Part shown: piece by piece, positions 57,042 to 64,000 of the stretch | Layout of the letters: the number at the start of each line of letters is the position of its first letter | Numbering within the stretch: the stretch's first letter is position 1 | Source: Nemophila menziesii | Lineage: Eukaryota; Streptophyta; Magnoliopsida; Boraginales; Hydrophyllaceae | Length of the DNA: 64,000 nt | Assembly (NCBI GenBank): GCA_029959085.1 | Contig: JARWIR010000010.1 | Coordinates: 39,347,703 to 39,411,702, forward strand | Direction of reading: 5' to 3' | Position numbers and translations under genes: made by a program | Notes under the pieces: generated by a model | Database searches by the model: none | Seen by the model: the letters and a program-made list of their open reading frames with translations, nothing else | What the model was told of the DNA's origin: nothing

Positions 57042-58637
57042 TCAAACCGATTTATTACAACTATTATCTACCGTACTAATATGTACATAAAAGAAACTAG
57101 TCAGATTACCTATCATCCAACTATCCCACTGTAACCATTGTAGATCTTGATCACAAGATGTGCTAGTCGTCGAGAACGAACACCAATTCATTTGTAGATC
57201 GCAAGTCTTATAACCCCTCACACCTTTCCGAACCCTCGTGAAAGGAACATCAACAACCCCACATACACAAAAACCGAGAACCAGAAGGAGGTACTTAATC
57301 ACGATTAGCATCGCTACCGTGACTTGCCCCAGTGTAAAACACCGGAAGTCCTCCCAAATAAACAAAACCCAAATATGGGTTTGAACCACGAAGTGGACAG
57401 GCCGAGGGTGGTACTTGTACTTGAACTGAATAAATTCATTTTTACTGATTATCCATATCCCACAATATATCCTAAATTGTAACCATATCCAACAAAGTCT
57501 GGCCCATGTCGCCTCTATATTCCAATTCCTCATCCCATGTTCCCTCCCTGTATTTATCAAAATACTTTCTGCAATATTCTTCCAATTCCGATATCTCACT
57601 ACTAATTGGTGTTTCTGCTCTAATACAAGATGACAACTATGTTCCATATTAATTTTCTTAGAAATGTTAAACTTTGCCATCACAGACCCATAGTCTGTGC
57701 CCTCCTCGTTGTATCTAATTTCACAATAAACTTGAAGACCCAAATTGAGAGAGTAGCGATTACCTTGGATTTTTGGTATACCTGTTTTGTCAACGATCTG
57801 TTTCAGTTTTTCATTTCTTGCCCAAGATTGTACTATTTGCTCCATTCTTCTATGACATATGTTGTTAATTTGTAAACTCTTATCACATATCATCACATCA
57901 GTACGTTGAGTTGACTTCATAGATGTATCCTTATTTTTTTCATTAATCGTTGAATTATTTCTTAAGATATTCACAATATGCTGATGTAAACTATAAGTAT
58001 TTAACGACATCATACCTTGTATCCAAATGTTTCTCTGTCTTCTAATGACCCTCTTGTCATATGCCCCTTTAACTCGTTTATTCTTAGATTTCTTTTCTTT
58101 AAAATTGACTATCCAGTACCTATATCTCCCTGTCCCTTGCGTATTAATTTTCAAAGACGATAGCCACCGTCTTCCTTGACCCTTTAGCAGAATTCCAAGT
58201 CTGATAAAGTCTACCTCAAAATCCATGGTAAAAAACTTACATATATCACTGTCGCACCCCTGACTGTCCACTGGGCTCAGTCCATCTGTTGTCACAATCA
58301 GCCAGCCCGTCTTCCAAATCCGATATCTCTGTCCAATTACAAATCCGCCGCCATCGAGACTTACAGAGGTCCAAGCCTTGTCGTTCCTTGTCGAGAGTAA
58401 ACATCCCAAAATAAATCTCCAAAAATCAGTCGAGAAACTTCCAAGAACAAAGATGGGCTCACGGCTGTCTGCCATGGCCGTGGTAGAAGATATAAGAGAT
58501 GTAATTAGAAAGATAGCAGATAAAACCCTCATATCTTTTGTCGAGAAAATATTGCTATTCTTAGTACGGTTATCCTTAATCCATGAGAGGCGGTATGAAT
58601 TAGTTCTGAGAGGCGAGCCATCTGAAGTTTCACTCAT
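57042..58637 (-). CDS. 531-aa open frame, function unknown
   Basis: The longest unexplained frame in the window, uninterrupted over 531 codons. ATG at 58637 overlaps the stop of the upstream frame. Residues 1-170 look protein-like (FVIGQRYRIWKTGWLIVTTD; LGILLKGQGRRWLSSLKI). The middle is basic (KEKKSKNKRVKGAYDKR). The C-terminal third is Trp/Cys/aromatic-rich with a hydrophobic stretch (VTVAMLIVIKYLLLVLGFCV, about 448-467) and may be untranslated sequence that happens to be open. I do not recognise a family. By position it corresponds to an ORF1-like protein of a non-autonomous LINE. It could also be a composite of a real ORF and an open 3' region. Confidence 0.45.
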   Translation of the reverse strand: MSETSDGSPLRTNSYRLSWIKDNRTKNSNIFSTKDMRVLSAIFLITSLISSTTAMADSREPIFVLGSFSTDFWRFILGCLLSTRNDKAWTSVSLDGGGFVIGQRYRIWKTGWLIVTTDGLSPVDSQGCDSDICKFFTMDFEVDFIRLGILLKGQGRRWLSSLKINTQGTGRYRYWIVNFKEKKSKNKRVKGAYDKRVIRRQRNIWIQGMMSLNTYSLHQHIVNILRNNSTINEKNKDTSMKSTQRTDVMICDKSLQINNICHRRMEQIVQSWARNEKLKQIVDKTGIPKIQGNRYSLNLGLQVYCEIRYNEEGTDYGSVMAKFNISKKINMEHSCHLVLEQKHQLVVRYRNWKNIAESILINTGREHGMRNWNIEATWARLCWIWLQFRIYCGIWIISKNEFIQFKYKYHPRPVHFVVQTHIWVLFIWEDFRCFTLGQVTVAMLIVIKYLLLVLGFCVCGVVDVPFTRVRKGVRGYKTCDLQMNWCSFSTTSTSCDQDLQWLQWDSWMIGNLTSFFYVHISTVDNSCNKSV

Positions 58638-58828
58638 CGTGCCCTTATTGTATCACTTAGATATGATAAGAAAAGTTGTTGACCAAATCGATTGATAATC
58701 TGATTAAAAGCTTGAATCCACTGATTAAATTCGTGTGATATTCTTAGTTTGTTGGAGAATTTGGTGTTAAAGATGAAAAAGCAGTCGGTGGAGATGATAG
58801 GTATTGGGAGAGTCGAGAGAACCTCCAC
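58634..58828 (-). CDS. Short frame upstream of the 531-aa ORF
   Basis: 64 codons without an ATG at its beginning (the first codon is GTG at 58828). It ends ...SDTIRAR with a TGA that overlaps the next ATG. It may be the truncated end of a preceding ORF, or 5' leader. No domain is seen. Confidence 0.3.
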   Translation of the reverse strand: MEVLSTLPIPIISTDCFFIFNTKFSNKLRISHEFNQWIQAFNQIINRFGQQLFLSYLSDTIRAR

Positions 58829-58839
58829 CTTTAAATTTG

Positions 58840-60050
58840 TTTTTTCGAAATCTTTTTTTTTTTTTAAACTCTTTTTTTTCGAAATTATTTTTTCAAATTA
58901 TTTTTTTTTTGGATTTTTTTTTTCGAACATCGAAATTCCGGGTTGTGTGTTGCTATAACACACAAATATAGGTTTATGTGTTCCTGTAACACACAAAATC
59001 TATATAAAGGATTCTTTTTTTAACAAATTTATTTTTTCTCTTTATTAATTGCATACACCCTATTTTTACTTGTTTTTAACTATTTTGATATATTGTCTTT
59101 TTGTGCAACACTTTTTTTCTATTTTTGTGTGTTTTAGGGTTTTGTGTGTTCTAGGTCACACAAAACTTGATTTTGTTTATTCCAATTTTGTGTATTCCAA
59201 GAACACACAAAACTCCTTTTTGTGTATTCATGGAACACATAAAACTCGAATTATGCATTCCTGTACTACAAAAAACTTGAATTTTGTTTGTTCCAATTCT
59301 ATGGAACACACAAATCTCAGAATTGTGTATTCTTGGAACACACAAATCTGACGAACGCATAAATCTCAAATTTGTGTGTTCCACGGAAGTGGAACACATA
59401 AAGCTCAAAATTATGTGTTCCACTGAACTGGAACACATAAAGCTCAAATTTGTGTGTTCATGGAACACATAAAACTCAAATTTGTGTGTTCATGGAACAC
59501 AAAATACTCAAATTTATGTATTCTTGGAACACTTTCGAGTCCTTCTTTCAGTCTTATTTCTAGGAGTAAGAATCATGCGGCTGACTGGGTTGCCAAACAA
59601 CAGCTTTTAAGCAATTTGTTTGGCAACTGGGATGTTTGTATCCCTCCCCAGTTAGCATCTATCTTTAGAACTGACAAAGACCCGATAGGGGTAGGGTAAT
59701 TTGTAACCGTTCTTTCTATCTATCTATATATTATCGTTTTGAACAACAACAAAAAAATTTGTATTCATGGAACACATAAAACTCGAACTTATGTATTCAT
59801 GTAACACATATAACTCCAACTTATGTATTCCTAGAATATACAAAAATTGATTTTGGTTGGTCCAATTATGTGTATTCCTGAACACATAAATCTCAGTATT
59901 GCAGTTCATGGAACACAAAATTTCGGGGGGAAAATTTTGAAAAAAAAATCGAAAAAAAATAATTTGAAAAAAAAAATTCGAAAAATAAATTTCCGGAAAA
60001 AAATCGAAAATTTCGAGAAAAAAAAATCAAAAATAAATCAAAATGAAAAT
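58840..60050. repeat. Fold-back element with palindromic GTGTTCC/GGAACAC units
   Basis: The left arm (about 58844-58960) is T-rich with TTTTTTTCGAAATT and TTTTTCAAATTATTTTTT. The right arm (about 59905-60050) is its A-rich inverted counterpart (AATTTGAAAAAAA, TTCGAAAAATAAAT). Between them are about 15 degenerate units of 30-40 bp with the core TGTGTTCNNNGGAACACA and CATAAAACTCAAATTTGTG. The whole could fold into one long stem. A LINE tail (59530-59757) interrupts it. No coding capacity of its own; frames here arise from the repeats. Confidence 0.7.
59530..59757 (+). pseudogene. LINE ORF2 tail fragment
   Basis: The last ~55 codons of a LINE RNase H region (SRSKNHAADWVAKQQLL, FGNWDVCIPPQL, TDKDPIGVG stop at 59698) plus a 3' region with TATCTATCTATATAT and an A7 tail (59751-59757). 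It is flanked by GTATTC(T/A)TGGAACAC on both sides, which may be a target duplication or just neighbouring repeat units. A severely 5'-truncated insertion, from a LINE group different from LINE3/LINE5. Confidence 0.7.
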
Positions 60051-60330
60051 AAATAAATAAGTATTATTATAATTAATTAATAGGCCTATGGGTAATTGTG
60101 TAATCTTCCAATCTTTTGTGCTTAAGTGAGAATTAAGTTGAAATTATAATTAATTGGGAATTCTTACGCTCTCCGCGTAATTAACTAGGCGTTGTCTCAA
60201 TATTTAATTCTTAAAGAATATGTTTTTCAAAATTTTCCTTAAAAAATCTTTTTAAGACAAAAATCTAATAAAAGGAAAAAAGTATTTTTATACGTTTTAA
60301 ATATATTTCGTTAAATACCTTTTTAAGATC

Positions 60331-60405
60331 GATAGTTGGCATAATGGTTAGGTTACTCCGCAGAGACCAAGAGGTCCTGAGATCGAATTTTATTGGAGTC
60401 AAAAT
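60331..60405 (+). mobile_element. SINE-like tRNA-derived segment
   Basis: TTGGCATAATGGTTAGG (60336-60352) fits a pol III A box, and CTGAGATCGAATTTT (60377-60391) fits a weakened B box at tRNA-like spacing. No cloverleaf with a proper acceptor stem forms, so it is not a tRNA gene. The following AAGTGTTGCTTAATAAGG may be SINE body, with an end near 60540 not clearly marked. Confidence 0.5.
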
Positions 60406-60409
60406 GATT

Positions 60410-60945
60410 AACAAGTGTTGCTTAATAAGGTCCATAGAATTTGCGTACTTGTAACCTATTGAAAAACATAACCTATTAAGAAAAACATACAACCAGTTAA
60501 GAAAACGTAATAACCTATTTAAAAAACAAAGATAACCCATTAATAATTAGACCTTTTGATGATGAAAAAAAAATCTGGACTTGTTAAAGTGGAGAAAACA
60601 TGTTTTTGGATCTTTTAAGTCAACCTGGCAACGGTCTGGTCCTTTGGTTCCCAGACCGAACCGGGTTACCGGTTCCAGGACCGGAATCGTAACGCAGTTA
60701 TAGTATTTGCACCAACCGGTCCGGAGCGGTATATTATAGTTAGGTTTTTTATTTTTTCTTTTAAAAATATAGGGCTTAAGAATCAGACCAGGCCGTAAGC
60801 TCCTATATAATATTTTTTTTCATTTACTTTGCAAACTTAGTCCACCGACCCCTCTTTAATGCTCTCTCATCTACCCAACCCACCGACACATCTTCAATGT
60901 TCTCTCAACTTGCACCAACTATTAAACCCTAAATCCCTAATCCAG
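60410..60945. other. Repeat-rich gap before the USP pseudogene
   Basis: 60450-60540 has four AACC(T/C)ATTAA-type repeats. 60640-60740 has GC-rich near-palindromic ACCGGTTCC/GGTCCGGA words reminiscent of a small DNA transposon, but no paired ends are defined. 60840-60945 may be intron, ending with a CCAG acceptor at 60942-60945. Confidence 0.45.
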
Positions 60946-61176
60946 TACAAACGAAAACTGCTGATGTGGCTAAGCCATTAGTCGATGCTCAAATTCCTTA
61001 CTAGATACACATAGTGAAAGATCGTGATATGAAAGAGAGGCTTTGTTTGGAGGTTGTGAGGTTAGGTTTAAACGTTGTCATTATGGGAGTCGAGTATTGG
61101 TGCTACAAAGAGAGGTAGTGATGGGAGGCTTGAAAGTGTGAGTGATTATTGTATGAGTCATTGTGTTTGTCTTGTA
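60946..61176 (+). pseudogene. Universal stress protein gene fragment, part 1
   Basis: An exon of a plant USP-family protein (small ATP-binding-fold stress proteins). TKTADVAKPLVDAQIPY, then TAG (61002-61004) where Lys is expected, IHIVKDRDMKERLCLEV and GLNVVIMG, then after a net +1 frame change GATKRGSDGRLESVSDYCM, SHCVCLV. The GSDGRL-SVSDYC-HCVC-V series is the nucleotide-binding end of the family. The exon starts after a CCAG acceptor. It is interrupted exactly at the Stowaway TA. Upstream exons are not found in the window. The stop and frameshift show that it is dead. Confidence 0.8.
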
Positions 61177-63010
61177 CTCCCTCCGTTCCGCATAAATTGT
61201 CCACTTACCAAAACTAATGTTCTAAAATATATTGTCTACTTAGGATTTCAAGATACTTTTTTTCTACTTTTTCCACTATTACCCTTATTAAGATATTGAA
61301 ATATATAATTCCAAATACACATTTAAAATATCAAGATACTTTATTAGGGGTATTTTTGTAATGGTGAATTGATGTCTCCCATTTTGTTCTAATTATATGC
61401 CCTTAGGAGACATCATTTTAGGTGATTAATAGACTTATTTGATAGACTTTAAAGCTTATTTAGTTATATTGTACTTTCTCCCCTTGGAATTGTATTATTT
61501 GCGTTTCAAAGCTTTTGTGTGTTAATTTGTTTGTTTTAAGTGCAAAGTTCTTAGGTCCATGGATGCTATGGAGAACCAAGACAAGGAGGAGAAGTGGGAA
61601 TTGAAGTCTTAGATCGAGCGGAGAAGTCAAAGGCAAGAAAAGATGATCTGAAGAATTAACTAAAGGAGAGGGAAACCTGTAAAGCTATTACATATTGTTG
61701 TTTTTTAGCCACTTAGCCACTCATTGGCCTTAGAGACCTGAAATAAGGAAGCTGCGTTATTGAGTTAGGAAGATTTTGGGACTGGGATCATGTGATTTGG
61801 AGTTGAGACACAAAAGTTACGGCCGTTTTACTAACAATTGTACATCGGTTACGAGATTTCTAATTTGGATTTGGGCTTTTATTCATTTAACCTATTTCCT
61901 TTAAGTAAAAAGCCCAAGTCCGAACTCTCCAATATAAATAAGCCTTTAATTTTAGACACACATCAATATACGCTTCATTATTTTACAAAAGAGAGTAAGA
62001 GCAAAAAGGTGAAGAAGAAAGCTAGAGTTGGGGAAAGTCATTTCTTCCATCAACAGCCAATTCCAACCCTTAAATTAGGTTCTTTATTCTTTTTATGTAA
62101 TTGACAATGAATGTTTTTTATTTGATTTCAGTAATTTCTAGTTTTAGCATGAGCTTATTCCCTGAGTGCTTGAGAATCGCAATAAAGGATTGAGCCCTAG
62201 TTAATTTAATTCTTGTTTCTGAATTTGGGATTTTCTAATTTAAATCGAGTTGAGTATTTTATATTAGATATTGCTTTGTTCTTATTTACTATTTCTTTTC
62301 CGCGCAACTAGAAATAGGGTTTACTATTTGGGCTATTCACTTTAGTGGCAAAAGTGATCATCCGACGGAGGGGCTTGAATACGAACTTAGGTATTACCCG
62401 TGTAATGTCCGTTATTGACCGACAGGCTTAACTAATTACATAGCCTAAGAGGTAAATACTTCACATCCGAGAGGACATATTCGCCCGGTAGGGGTTTATA
62501 GTACTTTAGGATAGCTCCTAGTTCCACCCGACAGGGGGCTAGGAGATATTAGAATCTCGACTAATATTAAAATACCGACTCTACCCTTCAACGGAGACAA
62601 TTAATTATAATTGACTTAGGTGATCCCTTGCGAGACACAAGTACATCTCTCATTCTTGCGTATACTCATATTTGCTTTCAGCATTTTAATTTTTTTAATC
62701 AGTTTAGTACTTTATTTTATTGTGTCTTAGTTTTACAACCAAAACCAAACAAACATTTTTATCATTTACTTTTCTATCATAACAATTATCTTCACTTATT
62801 TGATAAACACTATAGTCATATCCATCTGTCCCTGAGATCGAAAACCCGTTTATCGAATTTTTACTTGGACGAACCGTACACTTGCGGTCAGTGTCCCTCC
62901 TTTTAGGGGTGTGATTTTATCACACACCAGGAGACACCATGAATATGCAAATATTAGTTTTTTAATTAGTGTGAAAAGTTAAGTGGACAAATTTTGTGGA
63001 ACATAGGGAG
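61177..63010. mobile_element. Stowaway-type MITE, split by a solo LTR
   Basis: Ends CTCCCTCCGTTCCGCATAAA (left) and, inverted, CTCCCTATGTTCCACAAAAT (right), continuing into TTGTCCACTT on both arms, flanked by TA (61175-61176, 63011-63012). Without the inserted LTR it is about 260 bp, normal for Stowaway (Tc1/mariner). It sits in the coding exon of the USP pseudogene. Confidence 0.9.
61370..62939 (+). repeat. Athila-like solo LTR
   Basis: 1570 bp from TGATGTCTCCC to GAGACACCA with a perfect 5-bp duplication TGAAT (61365-61369, 62940-62944) and no internal region, so it is a product of LTR-LTR recombination. It shares the starting inverted repeat (TGATGTCTCC / GGAGACATCA at 61406-61415) and the ACTTGGACGAACCGTACACT-like end block with the Athila LTRs but is clearly diverged from them. 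TATA-like TATAAATA at 61933-61940. Inserted in the Stowaway MITE. Confidence 0.92.
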
Positions 63011-63012
63011 TA

Positions 63013-63118
63013 GTTGTTATTAGATATCCTGATGAGAAGGAAGGTGGAAATGCTCCAGTTGTTTCGGTTGGATCCATTACTGAGGAAGATAAGGAGTTTC
63101 ATGACGCTTCAGATGATT
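63013..63118 (+). pseudogene. Universal stress protein gene fragment, part 2
   Basis: Continues part 1 in frame after the MITE: VVIRYPDEKEGGNAPVV, then SITEEDKEFHDASDD, the usual C-terminal tail of these proteins. A GTAAAG donor-like sequence follows at 63119. Beyond it the minisatellite begins. Confidence 0.75.
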
Positions 63119-63149
63119 GTAAAGGTTCCTCCTTTTTCACTATTACATC

Positions 63150-64000
63150 AATTTTAGTTGTTTATACTCCATAATTTATGTTATAGATCCATATATTATG
63201 CAAATTTGCACTATATATGCCTCTACTTATACTATACAAAAGTTACACGATTTTACACTATATATCCCTATATTATGCAAAAAATACACTATATTATGCA
63301 AAATTTACACTATAATGTGCAAATTTGCACTACAAGTGCTTATACTATGCAATAATCGCACTATGTGTCCCTACGTTGTGCATAATTTATGCTATAGGTC
63401 CCTATATTCCGCAAATCTGCATTAAATGTCCTATTGTGCAAAATTTACGTTATAGATACCTAGATTATGCAAATTTGCAATATATCCCTATATTTTGCAA
63501 CATTTACACTTAGGTCCCTATATTAAACAAATTTGCACGGTATCATGTCCCTTTATTATGCAAAAATTGCACTATAGGTTCCTGTAATATGCAAAATTTA
63601 CACTATAGGATCCTATATTTTGCTAAAATATCCATGTATTGTGAAAAATTTACACTATAGATCCCTATAATATGAAAAAATTACATTACATGTCCATATA
63701 TTATGAAAATATGCACTTTATATCCCTATACTTATGCAATAACTGCACTATATGTCCATATGTCATGCATAAATTACGATATAGGTCCCTATATTTTGCA
63801 AATTTGTACTAAATATCCCTCTGTTGTGCATAATTTACGTTATAGATCGATATATTATGCAAATTTTCACTATATGTCCCTCTACTTATACTATATAAAA
63901 AGTGCACGATTTTACACTATATGTCCCTATATTAAGCAATTTTGCACTATATGTCCCTATATTATGCAATAATTACACTATAAATCTCTATATTAAGCAA
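63150..64000 (+). repeat. Minisatellite of about 30-bp units
   Basis: About 27 degenerate head-to-tail units of 29-33 bp with core TCCCTATATTATGCAAA and a joint TTGCACTATA, running past the right edge. A longer variant with CCTCTACTTATACTATA occurs at about 63220 and 63879, 659 bp apart with similar neighbours, hinting at a higher-order period. Frames in this stretch come from the repeat and are not genes. Confidence 0.88.

Larger units (their letters stand above)
57000..58828 (-). mobile_element. Poly(A)-tailed LINE-like retroposon without polymerase
   Basis: Minus-strand unit of about 1.83 kb. It ends with AATAAAACTGGATTTTGACC and an 18-A tail (T-run 57000-57018), a tail typical of plant LINEs, and begins near 58828. 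AAAATTTG/TAAATTTG-type sequence on both sides (about 56991-56999 and 58830-58839) may be the target duplication. It carries a short frame overlapping by ATGA with a 531-codon frame. No reverse transcriptase or endonuclease motif is present, so it would depend on another LINE for movement. Confidence 0.6.

Noticed and set aside
57042..58637. Host protein-coding gene
   Set aside because: LINE-like 3' tail, long A-run and flanking short repeats point to a retroposon; the C-terminal third looks like open untranslated sequence.
59049..59472. Overlapping frames on both strands
   Set aside because: Translation of palindromic GTGTTCC/GGAACAC repeats.
60331..60405. Functional tRNA gene
   Set aside because: No acceptor stem pairing, and the B box deviates from the consensus.
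63158..63972. Several 60-90-codon frames with Tyr/Ile/Cys-rich peptides
   Set aside because: Translation of the minisatellite units.
63150..64000. CRISPR-like array
   Set aside because: Units are contiguous and degenerate without unique spacers, and the DNA is from a plant nucleus.

Overview
The window looks like plant nuclear DNA, probably from a eudicot. It is AT-rich and almost entirely built of transposable elements inserted into one another: Ty3/gypsy Athila-type, Ty1/copia, L1-type LINEs with DUF4283-like ORF1s, Mutator-like elements (MULEs), a hAT-like MITE and a Stowaway MITE. No intact host gene is visible. The only host gene I can recognise is a broken universal stress protein (USP) gene at the right side. 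The species cannot be named from this sequence.

Layout. 1-2475: minus-strand remnant of a copia element running off the left edge. 3533-25884: one large MULE (MULE A), recognised by homologous inverted ends and a near-perfect 9-bp target duplication. It carries a plus-strand mudrA-type transposase pseudogene (5338-7804) facing a minus-strand gene with a Ulp1-type protease fold at its C terminus. That gene is split into 22933-25601 and 8592-10139. A smaller MULE (3754-5030, perfect 9-bp duplication) sits in MULE A's left arm. A nearly intact Athila-type retrotransposon (10140-22932) sits inside the protease-like gene. 26451-27031: hAT-like MITE. 28122-36793: minus-strand LINE1, whose ORF1 is interrupted by plus-strand LINE2 (31239-36516) with a 16-bp duplication. 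37428-45456: 5'-truncated LINE3, interrupted by a full copia element (37962-44676) with apparently identical LTRs and an open 1360-codon polyprotein. 45725-50360: decayed minus-strand LINE4. 51889-56092: LINE5 with a completely open 1368-aa ORF2. 57000-58828: a poly(A)-tailed retroposon with a 531-aa ORF I do not recognise. 58840-60050: a fold-back structure of palindromic repeats with a LINE tail inside. 60331-60405: SINE-like tRNA-derived segment. 60946-63118: USP pseudogene split by a Stowaway MITE (61177-63010), itself split by an Athila-like solo LTR (61370-62939). 63150-64000: a minisatellite of about 30-bp units.

How the parts relate. Target duplications and reading frames let each insertion be peeled away. 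MULE A was hit by a relative and then by Athila. LINE1 was hit by LINE2, LINE3 by copia, and the USP gene by Stowaway and then by an LTR element. Several old open frames are closed by single stop codons that fit C-to-T (or G-to-A) change, as expected in methylated, silenced repeats. The most notable item is MULE A. It has a transposase and a convergent SUMO-protease-like gene, as in the plant KAONASHI/KI MULEs, but two of the three protease triad positions are substituted, and an ACC(C)ATCA motif recurs through its non-coding parts.
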